Origin: Akebia trifoliata
Lineage: Eukaryota > Streptophyta > Magnoliopsida > Ranunculales > Lardizabalaceae
Assembly: GCA_017979445.1 (NCBI GenBank)
Contig: CM030711.1
Coordinates: 7,471,221 to 7,535,220, forward strand
Reading direction: 5' to 3'
DNA length: 64,000 nucleotides
Within the stretch, counting starts at the first letter, position 1. Every line of letters begins with the position of its first letter. Below the pieces are notes generated by a model that saw only the letters and a program-made list of their open reading frames with translations, was not told the DNA's origin and did not search any database. Positions 32,046 to 43,764 of the stretch are shown piece by piece. The translations under genes were made by a program, and so were the position numbers.

Positions 32046-32520
32046 ATGTACATCTTATCATAATACATCACATTGTAATACTCTAATAATTAGTCAAATG
32101 GTTTTGTTGTTGTTGGAATTGCTCCATAGTAAATGGTTGGTTGGAAGAAGATGATTTTGTTGGTCGTTTCTGTTGCTTTCTCTTTCTTTGCTCAAATTCT
32201 AAACTCACAACTGATGCGTTAAGATCGATGATGACTCACTATGTAAAAATTGGAAAATTCGACCAAAACAAAAAAAATTGACGGGCCAAAGCCCATGAAT
32301 TTTAGAAACTGAATTTTGACGGTTTAGGACTGTCAAAATTCTTGATGTTCCTAGATTTGACGGCTTAGAGTTGTTGAATTTGTCCTATCCTTCATTAATT
32401 TGATAGTTTTGATCTGACAGAAAAAAAATTTGACAATAAAAAATTCGATGCCAATTCGGCCCCTTGATCCGTGAATTTTATGAAATTTGATGGCCTGAGG
32501 CCATCAAATTTGGGCTTTTT
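32046..32520. other. no gene; small inverted words
   Basis: Contains TTTTGACGGTTTAGGAC, TTTGACGGCTTAGAG and TTGATGGCCTGAGGCCATC, reminiscent of the subterminal words of the CACTA-type element at 25.1 kb, but no terminus is identified. Confidence 0.4.
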
Positions 32521-33693
32521 TCATATTGTGACTATGGGGTCTTTATTCTCTTCAAAATATCGTCCCCACCCACTTTTTCTAATTCTACACACCACCCTTT
32601 CTTGAAATTGCACCTAAAATACAAAACACAAAATGTATAAAAAAAAAGAATATGTCCAAGCTATCTTAACAAAAAAAAGGAGGGAGGGGGTCTAAAATTG
32701 GTGGTAAAATGTACCTGTGATTCATCCATTTGGTTGGGGGGGGGGGGGGGTCTAAAATTGGTGGTAAAATGTACCTGTGATTCATCCATTTGGTTTTCAT
32801 GCCATTTCTATATGTTTTATCATTATTTTTTGTAGTGATAAAACACTAACCCTTACATGCGTTCAATCAACCTTTGTTCTTCATCATTAATATCTTTAGT
32901 ATTACCATTGGTATTCCACCAACCTCTTTTTTTAACTATTCGATTGGGTCTAGACTCACTAACATTTTTTTTATTTTTTATTTTTCTTTTCAGTTTCAAT
33001 TGGATTCTATTTGTTTTCAAATAACTACTAATAAATCTGATTTTCTTTGTTTTTCTCCAAACTCTTTTATTGCATTAAGTCCTACTTGGATTTTCTATGA
33101 AAAAAAATTCTTCTAAAGTCCATATTCAATTCCCATAAATTCATTAGGGAGGAATTTCATTCTTCATGGATTCCAAACTTTCCCTCCCATTACAACTCAT
33201 ATTGCAGCAACTTGTGAAGAAGAAGGAATATTATATACATGTTGATCCAACCCACAATCTTTTCTGATTACAAATCTATAAAATGACAACATGACAATTT
33301 CATTTAATTTCTATTAAATAAAATGTAAACATCACAAACTATTAAACATGAAAACATGTGTGTAAAATATAGTGTAGAGGGTATTAGAAGGTGTCCACTT
33401 AGCTATAAGTTGGTAAGGCGTGTTGAGAGTTGATTCCATGACCAATGTGTCAAACAAATGTTGATTCAAGTATTCATACCTGGAAGATTCCATGGTACAA
33501 AGTTATAGATTTGGCAATCCATAATGCGGATTGATTCAAGTATTTCTTTGTTTATACCTGAGAGATACCATGATATAAAGTCGTAGATTTAGCAGTCCAT
33601 AATGAAACTTAATTTAAGTATTTCTTTGTTTATCTTTGCTTGGAGGTAGCCTAATAAGGTTGCATCCATAGGTGAGAATATGAAGTGTGACAT
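32521..33693 (-). pseudogene. NAC-domain pseudogene, all three exons recognisable (type X, copy X4)
   Basis: Exon 1: from ATG 33691-33693, MSHFIFSPMDATLLGYLQAK, NKEILK, one TAA stop, IYDFISWYLS; the second half of the exon is duplicated downstream (to about 33478). Exon 2: decayed at about 32750-32965, with SESRPNRIVKKRGWWNTNGN and TKDINDEEQRLIER (subdomains C-D) before further stops. Exon 3: 32521-32613, a perfect acceptor (GTATTTTAG), then VQFQERVVCRIRKSGWG (subdomain E) and a stop at 32521-32523. This is the only type X copy that shows the gene body, and it shows that type X once had the same three-exon layout as type Y. A TATA box lies at 33826-33832. Confidence 0.85.
32691..32795. repeat. 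60 bp tandem duplication around a poly-G run
   Basis: TCTAAAATTGGTGGTAAAAT...CATCCATTTGGTT is present at 32691-32735 and 32751-32795. A run of about 15 G fills the space between them, and GGGAGGGGG precedes the first copy. It falls in the decayed 3' end of NAC X4 exon 2 and its donor. Confidence 0.9.
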
Positions 33694-33705
33694 TTAATTT
33701 TCTTA

Positions 33706-33708
<3 letters not shown>

Positions 33709-33753
<45 letters not shown>
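33709..33753. repeat. (CT)n microsatellite upstream of NAC X4
   Basis: A 44 bp CT run, just before the start codon on the minus strand. The sister copy at 8710-8720 has only a few CT units. Confidence 0.95.
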
Positions 33754-33755
<2 letters not shown>

Positions 33756-35356
33756 AATTCTCTCAATTGAAAATTAAGGAAGAGATCTAGGTTGAGATGA
33801 AAATTTTAGAGGAAGTTAGAGTTCCATTTATAAAGACCAAAGACTTATTGTGTCAAAGTTCAAACTCTAAAATCAAGTTACACTTGAACATGTACTCACT
33901 CTCACAACACTTCTAGAAGGAGACATTAATTAAAAAAAATTCCGAATCTAACTACATCTTATAGCTATATTTCAGGGCTTTGAGACATGGTTTTTAAACT
34001 TAGTATATCGTCTCGTCTCATTTAGTTCCGATATTGAGTCGTCTTGGACGAGTTTTTTGATACGTTTGAGACGTCTCGTGAGACAAATTAATAAATTAAA
34101 CTGTGACTCGTTAATCTTGGTCAAAAAATGATTTTGTGAGTTGGTCTCATTCAACTTTGATACCTAATTAGCTTGGGACGATACGCCTCGGTCTCGGATG
34201 AGTTTAAAAATCTTGTTTTGATGTCCATCATAATACCAACTTATCATCTTGACTATACGTCCAATAAAAAATGTGAATTTTGCTATTTTTCTTATGGTGC
34301 AAATGTTTGATGTCCTCTCCCCGACAAGAAGTCCGGGTGTGGGGGTGGGTGGGGAACTCAACTGGACTTATTATAATACATAAATATGACTTATAGTTAT
34401 GTAAAGTAATGCATTCGTGTGTATAAAACTTTTTCTGTTACCTTTTTAGAATTTTCACTGTGAGTCATAATGATTTAATGGAATCATCTTCAAAACACAC
34501 ATAAATTAGATTAGCGGGACCCACTACATTGCTATGGGTCAAACCAATAAGTTTACAATGCGAGATTTGCCTACTTTCCTTTTTCTTTTGTTTTTTATTT
34601 TATGTTTTTTCTTTCTAAGCTAAGGCAGACCCATCGTCCTCCCTTGAAAAATTCCTTGTAAGGGGACCATCATGTCTATATATTAGGGGATTTAGTGGGA
34701 CAACTAACTTCATTTATAAATGATAGTTATACATGGAATTATAATTTTCGGGGGAGTGTATCAAACTTTTTACATCAAATGCATGGGACCCACACATTAA
34801 AAATGGGTTTTATGAACAGATTGTTGGATGGATCATAAATGTTGTGATAAGATTTCTTGTAATGCAAGTAACCAATCAACTTCATTTATGACTCATAGTT
34901 ATGCACGAATATGACTTACTTAGTGGTGAGTGTACTAAGTCTTTTATCATGTAACCTTTGGAATTTTAACTATGAGTTATAAGCTCACAAACGTCCAAAA
35001 TTTAATTTTTGCTGTATTTTCTTGTATAATTATTTTGATGTCCTCTCCTCGAAAATTAGACACCGGTTAACTAGACCCATTAACTAGAAACAGGTGCTCT
35101 GGTTTGGTTATAAAGCAATCAAGGTTTTCAGGGATGACTTATGGTTATGTGCCACAACACAATTTAAGGCTAATGTATCAAACATTTTATATTAAATAGA
35201 ACAGCAAATTTCCTTCTACATTAAACATTTTATATGACATATTCATTGCATTCTCTTTTTAAGGATTTTTTATGAGTTCTTAATTTTTTCTAAGAAGGAA
35301 TGATTGAGATATTGTAATTTTTTTTATTATCATTGATTCTTGCATAACAATTTTTT

Positions 35357-35420
35357 ATGAGAGCTGCTATTGGCACCCAACTTTTAGCAAAAGACAATTT
35401 GGCAATAGAAGTTTCTCTTC
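35357..35420. mobile_element. internally deleted MITE, AGAGAGCT family
   Basis: Same deletion junction (CAACTTTTAGCAAAAGA) as at 9932-9993, so the deletion preceded the A/B duplication. Confidence 0.7.
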
Positions 35421-37289
35421 ATTTTTATTATTTTTTATTTAGAGTGCAAAAAATAAAAAAATCCCATTCAATACCAGTCACAAATTAATAAAATAAAATA
35501 AAATAAATTAATCCTGTATTCCTTTGAGGTCGCATGAGATTCGCTGTTTTTTTTTTTTTTTTGGACTTTTATTGGGTGCCCAGGTGTGACTAAACATGGG
35601 TCCCTAAGCCAATAAGGGTAGATATTCCACTCTCAGGCAAATAAAGGTCAGTTGCTTTTAAAATCTTCATTCAAACGATGACTTATAGTTGTAGATTGGA
35701 ATTTACTTCTACATTAAGCAATTCTATGTGATAGGGTCGGCACTTAGTTCATTGATTGGAATCATTTTCAAATAGATACAAGAGCTATTTTTTAAGAATC
35801 ATTTTTAATCATTGGATTTAAACTCTTTTTCACGAGCTAAGATCTAATTGATACAAGTTATCAAACACTATGATTTTTTGGTAAGTAGATTCACCATGGG
35901 ATGGACCTAATATCCATATGGTCAATCAGTCCCAAAAATGTAATGTGGCATAAAATGGGGTGCCACTTTACTTTGATTAGGCACAAGACACTGTCTTGGA
36001 TCCCTACTCTTCTTAAAATTATAAAAACCAGACTCATTTAATTGTGAAATAATAGTGCAGATATAATTATCATTCATTTATACTATATATTTAATTTTAA
36101 CTAGAAGGTGGCACGTGAAAAAAAAAAAACACATTTATCAAAAGGGCCTATTTGTAATTTAAAATAGTGATTAAAAAGTTTTTGAAGATTTTATAGTAAA
36201 AAAAAATGATATTTTGTAATTTTGAAAATTAAACAATATGATTTTATGGTCATGATTGAAAATTTTCTGATTTAAACCAAAATAACCATGATTATATTAA
36301 ATTTAAATGTAAAGGTTGGGACATTTGTGAGATATAAATTTTTGTGTTGAATCACTTCTACTCTGCCTTCTCTCAATATAATAGTAAAGAGAAGGTCATT
36401 GGACAATTTGATTTGTGTGATTAAAATATTCATTGTCAACTCTTTTTAAGAATTTTTTTTTTTTTTATGAGAGGGTTTTAAATTTAATCACCTAAATTTT
36501 GTAAATTTTTTATTATTATCGTCAATTCTCACATCACAATTTACAAATTATTATATGACTTCACATGACAATTATCATTATCCGAGATATACTAAAAATA
36601 TTGAGTTGGCAATATGAGTCTAACTTTATTGATCAATCTCGAGTTTCAATTGTATCAGTGAGTCTCTTTAGTGCCACATCATCAATTATTATACATAATC
36701 GAATAACTCGCCTAACTATTCTACCCGCCTCAGTGTATTTTTTAGCAGACTCGATTGTACTAATGACTTGATCTGATGGTTTTAAGAATTGACTCGATGA
36801 GTTGGTTTGATCAAGTTTTGGAGTTGAGTCACCTTGAAATTTAATTGAGTCAAGTCAAACTCAGTCGAGTTTTGAGTCAACCCTTCATCAAATTTAGTAG
36901 AATTATCAATATGGTTGGCTCAATTAATGTTAAAATTTTCCATTTTATATTTTATATTTTATATTTAAAGTAAAAATAAAAATAATTAATGGTCAATTAT
37001 TTTAAAATTTATGCTCAACATTGCAAAAGGCTTTACTTTCTAAGAACACCTCTTTATAATAATATTTACAAATATGACTTCTTTTATAATAATATTTGCA
37101 AAAGGCTGTTTTGAGGACTATAGGTCTACATAATTATTGGCAAAAAGTTATTTTCAGAATTTTCTTTACCAGAGAAAAATGTTGTTTGAGATTACTAAAA
37201 TACCTCTTTAATATTTATTATTAATCAACATACTTTTGGGAAGGGTATTTTGTAATTAAACATTTTTTACTATTTGATAAAAATATTTA

Positions 37290-37510
37290 ATTTTTTTTTA
37301 TCACTCTCCAAATTAAAGTTTTGCACTTGAAAAGCATCTCCCCACAAACCCAAATGCCAAAGTCTAACTCAATTTTATATACATGTCTTAATAAGTTTGA
37401 TTGATCATAAACCACTATTTTTTTTTTCACTCTTCAAATTAAAATTAAGAACTCTAACTCCATCTTTTATATCTGATAGGTTTGATTGATAATAAATTAC
37501 TACTTTATTG
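37290..37510. repeat. tandem repeat, 120-130 bp family
   Basis: CACTCTCCAAATTAAAGTTT, AAGCATCTCCCCACAAACCC and TCTGATAGGTTTGATTGAT, about two partial units, as at 12935 and 20085. Confidence 0.8.
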
Positions 37511-38127
37511 GATACATTCAAAGTTCACTTTCGGAAAGCTTGAACTTTCATAAAAAGACATCAATAATAAATACAACTTAAACTCAATCTTAAAATAATG
37601 ATTCAAACTATACCAAGTGTTACTCATGTTCTTGATTGTATTTCCAATATTAAAAACTTTGTTCCACAATGCATTTTTGTAGGAGTGGAATATTCCTTGT
37701 CATAGTTATAGACGTGTCAGACTGTTGGCTTTCCTTAAGATTGGAATCATGATCTCCAACAGTATCGGTTGTTGTGGGCTTGCCCAAGCCCACTCTAAAG
37801 AGACGCTGAAATCTATTGTAGCCCTAAACATCTATTGGGCTTGAATTGCTCAAGCCTTAGTCCCATCGGCTTGGGTAGAGCTTGAGCTATGTACCAAGCT
37901 GCATGCACCTTCCTAGCCGTACGATTAAGGCTTAAATTGGTTGGATCTAGGGCAGATATGAGTATTTGCAAATTCAGATCCAAATTTTTTTTTATCTATA
38001 TCCAAATTCGACTTGGATCCTACCAGATAGAACCATATCCAAATCATTTTGCTTTAACTTAATCGGGATCCAACCAACCTGAATTATTTGATTTGGGTTG
38101 GGTCGAATAATTTCAAACTAGACAATA

Positions 38128-38566
38128 GTTTGTTTGGTATTCTTCTTTGCTAATTGCTATAGTACTATTGTATTTTATCATTATAATCCTTTTATTTTAT
38201 GAGAATTCATGTTTTATTAAAGTAGTAGAAAAAGATATTTTAAAAAACCTAAAAATATAATTTCCAAAGCAAATTTATCATTGCCAATCTCTATCTTTCC
38301 TCTAATCTCCTAATCTCATTCAATCTTTCACTCTCATCCATATTTTTTAATCTTCTATTTAATCTCTTATCCTCAAAAATCTTAATGGCTAACGTGATTA
38401 TCATCTTCAAAATCCTTGCTTAATATCCATCTCCTATGACCATAATTCAAAAATTAGTTTTTCACCAATCTCCTAAATCTCTCCAATTTTTTGGATCTAT
38501 CAAATAACTGAACAATCAAGAACGAAAAAGTAAAGAATTAAAGAGGAATTAAAAGTAAAGAAGAAA
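38128..38566. mobile_element. insertion absent from the paralogue at 21260
   Basis: Copy 21250 reads GACAATTGAGTTATTTTCG without interruption. Here GACAA and ATTGAGTTATTTTCG are separated by about 440 bp that begins TAGTTTGTTTGGTATTCTTC and ends AAAAGTAAAGAAGAA. ATTCTTCTTTGCTAATTG and the complement of the right end share TTCTTCTTT, a weak terminal inverted repeat. The class is unknown. Confidence 0.5.
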
Positions 38567-38818
38567 TTGAGTTATTTTCGCATCCTTTCAACTTTCCATT
38601 TATTTTTGTTATTTGTTTTAATCGATAGAAAGAAGTTAAATTTTAAAATGATCGACTAAAATCATTATTAAGGAGAGAAAGGCACCCACATATTTGTAAA
38701 TGGATTTTTTATTGATAAATTAGTGTTTTGATGTTCTTGAATTTATTATTTTATTGTTGATTAAATTTTTCGATCAAAGTAATTTATTTATAAAATTCTT
38801 TGATCTGATGTGTATTTG

Positions 38819-40080
38819 ACCTTTAAACAAATAGATTATAATTAAAAAAGCCAAATCCGCCTTAATCAAGTTTACAAATACCAAAACTAGACCAATTAAT
38901 AGAAGAGAAAACCTAAGTTTCCTCTTCAACGAAGAAAAAAATAAGCATTTATCCAAATAAGTAATTAAGTTATCCAACAATAGCACTACTTTGACTCCAA
39001 CTTTGGAGAAAATTAAGCGTACAAAGAGAAGAAAAACACATATCATCTCTAAGGAAGATCAACCTCTAAGCCTTTCTCCAAAAAAATGAAGCTCTTTTCT
39101 TTGTCGACCAATCTCAAACTCTGAGAAAATAAAAGTCACATGATCGAGCCCCTCATCCTGTATTCTGTAGTTTTGATAATTGATTAGAGGAAAACGTTGT
39201 TTCAAGTGTACCTAAGATTTTGTATCACCATCTTCATCAATACGAAATTGTTTGTCATAATTACTCTATAGACTAAAGAATCTAAGGGCATGTCATGTGA
39301 GAATAGGGTGTGAAAAAAAAAAAAATGAAACAATGGAAAGGATAAAAATCTTCATGGTTATAATCTACGATACATTTTACCAAGTTGACTTAGTCAAATG
39401 AATTCATTGAGTTTAAGGGACTGAGTGGTTCAAAATCCATGTAGGCTCAACAAGTTATTAAAGTCATGACACAGAAGTCAAAACTATATATTGGACCCAA
39501 AGAAAGTGGGACAACGAATTACTCTACTAGCATCATATTATCATGACTCTTTGAAAAATTAATGTGTAATCTCAAATAAATTTAGAGGGTCATGTCATTA
39601 TTTTTTTAAAGATAAAAATGACATTTATCATGTAAAAGGGTGGATTCCTCCAAAATTTTGAAGTACAATTGCATCAAAGTCGACTTGTGTTACATGTCAC
39701 AACTTATAAATTTACACTTTCCAACATACAACAAATTACAGTAGTATTATTTTTGGTAAAAAGTCTCAAACACCGAATAGCAAGCGCCACAGCAGTTAAG
39801 AGAGTGACGGGATAAAAAAAAAGTGGCATGACGCAGGCAACACCAACCCCGGTGACCCCATGTTCAACAACGGTAAAATTGTGATTTTCAACATGAAAAT
39901 TGATTGAAGGAAATTAAATGAAGGGGTTTAGAATAAACGTTTCAATCTTTGAATCAAGAAATCATTCAACAAGTTTGATTTCGATTGAAAGTGTGAGAGA
40001 ATTAAACCCTCTCTGATACCAAAATTTGTTGATTGAATATCTAAATTACATTAAAACCCAACACTTGTTGGATTAGAAAT
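38819..40080. other. unassigned DNA
   Basis: The minus-strand frame at 38774-39046 (LLDNLITYLDKCLFFSSL) is hydrophobic, unrecognised and overlaps the duplication edge. A poly-A run lies at 39312-39324. The word AAACCCTCTCTGATACCAAAA at about 40003-40023 resembles a phrase common near retrotransposon primer sites, but no LTR is seen. Confidence 0.4.
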
Positions 40081-41660
40081 TTATGAAAGACTTAAAATAT
40101 TTTGGTGGCCCCCATAAGTTATCGAAAAAAATTCACCGTTTCTATCCTCCTTAGCATAATTGCTTTTTTGCAAGATTGACACCATTTTTGGGTTCAAATG
40201 CACTCTTCCATATTCTAAATCTTTAACGGAGGTCATCTCCAAATCACTTTTGTCCAGGATTATAATTTGATCCGGACTCAAAACCTCTTCTTCTTCATTG
40301 TAAAAAGTTTTCATGGAGGCCACGTCAGATTCTTTGTTTCCTTTATCATTAATGTTTGAGCTCACAATTGTTCCATTATGCTTGACCACTTCAATCTCTT
40401 CAGACCATTTTGCGTGCCCACTCTTTATAATTCTGCACACACCAGTACTTCAAATATCTCCTAAAATACCAAACATAAAACCCAAAAAAATAAAAAAAAA
40501 TAAAAAAATTATAAAAAAAGGGTGTAATTCTTAGTCCTTCTAATAATTTGAATGGATATCCTTTTTGGGGTCAATTTATTATGAATAGGTTTACATGGTT
40601 ATTGGCAAAATGCTATTTTCAGAATCTCTTTTACCAAATAGGAAATGTTGTTTGAAATTATTAAAATACCCTTATAATATTTCTTATTAAATATTGTACT
40701 TCTAGGATGGGAATTTTGTAATATAATATTTTTTTTCCTACTTGGTAAAAATATTTATTTGGAATTAAAATGAATCATGTGCTGGAATGAGAATTTCACA
40801 AATGTCAGCAGACAATATTGTAAATCAGGCTTTCTAAAATTATGAGTGAAAATATGTTTTGAAAATATTTATAGAATAGTCAATCTATGTATCCGACTTA
40901 ATTTGTAGATAAGTTTTTGATAAAAATGATTATAACTTGTATAGAGAAAATGTTAAATTTACTTTTAAACCTCTTTGATTTAATGACCCCTGTTTTAATT
41001 TAAATTACAAAAAAAATTAAAACTACCTTATTATTCTGGTGTAAAGTGTACTCGTGCATGATCCATTGGGTTTTCTTATTGGACACAAACACTAGTCCTT
41101 GCTTGTATCCAATACACCTTTTTTCTTGATTCAAAATTTCCTTATTTCCACCATTAGTTCTCCACACCTATTTTTCCTTTTATATTTCGTTTAGGTCTAG
41201 AAGAATTTGGCATAGACCCTTTCTCTATGAGCAAAGTAATATTGTTCTATGTTATTGTCTCCACATGTTCAAGTCCTGAAAAAATCATAAAAGTAATTGA
41301 TTATAGATTTCATTATTTAATTGAAAGGTGCTACGATCGGGATTAAAGTAGACCCTCAATCCACTAGAAACAAGAATAATTCTACTATATTACAAAAGTG
41401 TGATCTCTTAGATCTTCTTTCATTATACAAATCAGTTCACTCAACGTGTCATTGAAAATTTGTAAGATAGAAGAAGAAGAAAAATAGTGATAAAACAGAA
41501 ATATATGTATCCACATATACATACATAGGAACATAAAATGCATACGTACCTGGGAGCTTGCATGGTTCAGACTCGTAGACGTGGCAGTCCTTAATGGGGT
41601 TTGATTCAAATATTTCCCCATTTACCTTAGCTTTGAGATAGTGCAATAAGTTGACATCGC
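40081..41660 (-). pseudogene. NAC-domain pseudogene with a different, longer tail (type Y, copy Y3)
   Basis: Exon 1 (41548 to about 41660) reads YLKAKVNGEIFESNPIKD and CHVYESEPCKLP but lacks its start: a deletion joins it to leader sequence (GAGACTAAG). Exon 2 (about 41027-41277) has a one-base loss before the YYFAHRER block and further frame changes, though KRNIKGKIGV and TQWIMHEYTLHQ remain readable. Exon 3 (40081-40460) also has a one-base loss before CRIIKSGHAKWSEEI. It then runs for about 100 residues (VKHNGTIVSSNINDKG, NEEEEVLSPDQIIILDKSD, ILQKSNYAKEDRNGEF) to TAA at 40081. Y1, Y2 and Y4 have instead a short tail ending in LD. The tail may be the older C-terminus or a fusion. Confidence 0.8.
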
Positions 41661-42260
41661 TAGAGACTAAGCGAAGAAGAATAAATAAATCTTCAGGATC
41701 TTACCTCCCCTTTATTAGATATGAAAATTTTACTATTTCAAATCCAAACCTAAGCACTTCTTTTGGAAAGAGAAGTGCTTAAGTTTTGCAAAGAGAATTG
41801 GATCAAACCTCGGCAAGATTTATGTTTCGGGTTTAGGATTTTAAATGAACCTACTACTTGATTTTTGAGTTGAAGGTACTTGATTTTGGGAAGAAATTAA
41901 AAATAATTACTTAATATTTCATTTTTTTTGTGAGATCGATTTGGCCCAACGGCTGAACCACTTTGGATAGACCGGATCAATCATATGTGTCAACGAACTG
42001 GTCCAATTTTTAAAACATTAGTTTGATGTGGGGAACTCAATTGGACTCACTAATCATATAGGGATTTTGGTAGATCTATATTATATATTTATAATATCAT
42101 AGTTAAAAACTAAGCATTTATCTAGAGAATGATGATTTAATCTCACACCATCATATGAACATCCAGAAAAAAAATGGGAATACGTTGAATATTTTACAAG
42201 TTTCGTTGTTCAAATCATCGATTGTATCCCTAAGCTTTTAGACAATGATTTTTGTTACAA
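41661..42260. repeat. upstream block of the Y3 module
   Basis: Collinear in part with 23330-23760 and 50130-50600 (GAACTCAATTGGACTCACTA, TAGATCTATATTATATATTT). No coding region. Confidence 0.7.
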
Positions 42261-42403
42261 ATTATTTTACATCCTCTCCCTCCCCTTCTTTTATATTTAA
42301 GAACATGCCCGTATTGGATTTTTGAATATTCATAATAATCATTAAATCAAAATTCCACATCCACAAACTTCATGCTTTAATGTTTTTTGGTAAGCAAGAC
42401 TTT

Positions 42404-42705
42404 TACACTGTGTTGGAATTGAGAGAAATAGAGAGAAGAGGAGAGAAAATAAATGAGTCTCTGTCCATTTCTCTTGTTTGGATTGTTAAGTAGTGAGAGA
42501 AGAGAAAAGAATTGGAGAGGGGAGAAGAGAAGAAAATGTGAACTTTCTTTCACTCCAAAAATGGAGAGAAACCATTTTAAAATATTTTATAATTATAACT
42601 CTACCCCAAGATCTCTTTAAGATATTTTAAAACTCTAAAGTTGTCCAATTGCGTTTCTCTTCTCTCCACTTCTCTCAATCCAAACAAAGTATTAAAGTGT
42701 TTCTA
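42404..42705. mobile_element. MITE-like element with GA-rich inverted ends
   Basis: The left end TGTTGGAATTGAGAGAAATA with GAAGAGGAGAG is mirrored by TTCTCTTCTCTCCACTTCTC with TCAATCCAAACAAAGTATT. It is about 300 bp long, with an AT-rich centre and no coding frame. The exact ends and target duplication are unclear. Confidence 0.55.
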
Positions 42706-43764
42706 CCATTTACTCTCACTGTACTTACCCAAAATAATATATAAAAAAAATGGAAATAGTAGGGTTTTTAAAATAGTAAAATTAATCAATTCAACTAAAA
42801 ATATTTTACTAACCTTAGAATATATAATAACAACCTTCTAAAACAAAGTGGCTCACAAGCACAACGAAACCATGAGAGTGATAATTTCAATTCAATCATT
42901 TTTCTATTACTAACCTTAGAATATATATGGTTCCGTATTAACATTTCACATATCCGTTCTAGATTAAACAAAGTTTTACTGCACCGACATTTACAGCTCT
43001 GATTTACAATCATGTGCAATAATACATGTTTGGAGGAATATATCAAACATTTTGAGGAAACAGCAAGTTACTTTCTAGACATTTTATTTTTCAAAATCGA
43101 GACATCTAGGCCTCTTAGAGCACCCGACTAATCCTCTGAGTATATCAAACATTTTGAAATTCATTTTTTATTTTTTATTTTAAATACTTTTTCTTCCTGG
43201 TTCTCTTGTGCAAATTGTTTCCATGTCATTGTCCTCTCAAGAAAAATTTCCTTGGGGTGGTGGGACCATTATAAAAACAGTCCGTTCTTTTCATGGATAA
43301 CTGATAATTATATCCCGCATTATATTATATTATTTTTAGATTCGGTGTATGGTATTTTTTTTATATTAAATAAATGCATGGTTGACTCAATGTGTTAAAA
43401 AGTATCGGCAAATCTAAAGTTGGTTCTTTGAACTTAAAAGTGCAAACAATAATAAAAGTTAACTTTAGTACCATAATGGACCAATAATGTGTTGAAATAT
43501 ATACAAATAAATGAAAAATGCAAATTTACATTTTACATTTTTTAAATCAAATCAAATTATATTGATGGTTCGGATTGGATCCAGATTGATACAGAACTGA
43601 ATTAATACCAATTTGGATCCAAACCCCTAATCCATCTTGATTATATGTCCAATAATAAATTTAAAAACTTGATCCACTATGGGTGTCCATTGAGGTGTTT
43701 TACTTAAAGGGAAAACCACAAACTCTTTACCGGCAAATTTCTTGTGGGCACTCAATTGGACCCA
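42706..43764. other. no gene; dispersed NAC-array repeats
   Basis: 43185-43320 is a copy of the 31.65 kb repeat (CATGTCATTGTCCTCTCAAG). 43440-43764 matches 4590-4850 and 52720-52985 (TTAACTTTAGTACC, AATAATGTGTTGAAATATAT, GTGTCCATTGAGGTGTTTTA). The minus-strand frame at 42795-43046 is unrecognised. Confidence 0.6.

Larger units (their letters stand above)
32960..38818. repeat. segmental duplication copy B (partners 6985-12330 and 20621-21513)
   Basis: Collinear with copy A to about 37085, then through 37100-37510 (tandem repeat and Y-type flank), then collinear with 20621-21513 from 37505. In copy A these two blocks are separated by about 8 kb that includes the copia element and the Y1 module. 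No intact gene lies in this interval apart from the NAC X4 remnant. Confidence 0.85.

Noticed and set aside
31558..32154. Three overlapping plus-strand frames
   Set aside because: They are readings of the 218 bp tandem repeat in different frames, with no coding signal.
39990..40030. Retrotransposon primer site near CTCTGATACCAAAA
   Set aside because: The word resembles the complement of a TTGGTATCAGA primer site on the minus strand, but no LTR end or internal coding region is found on either side.
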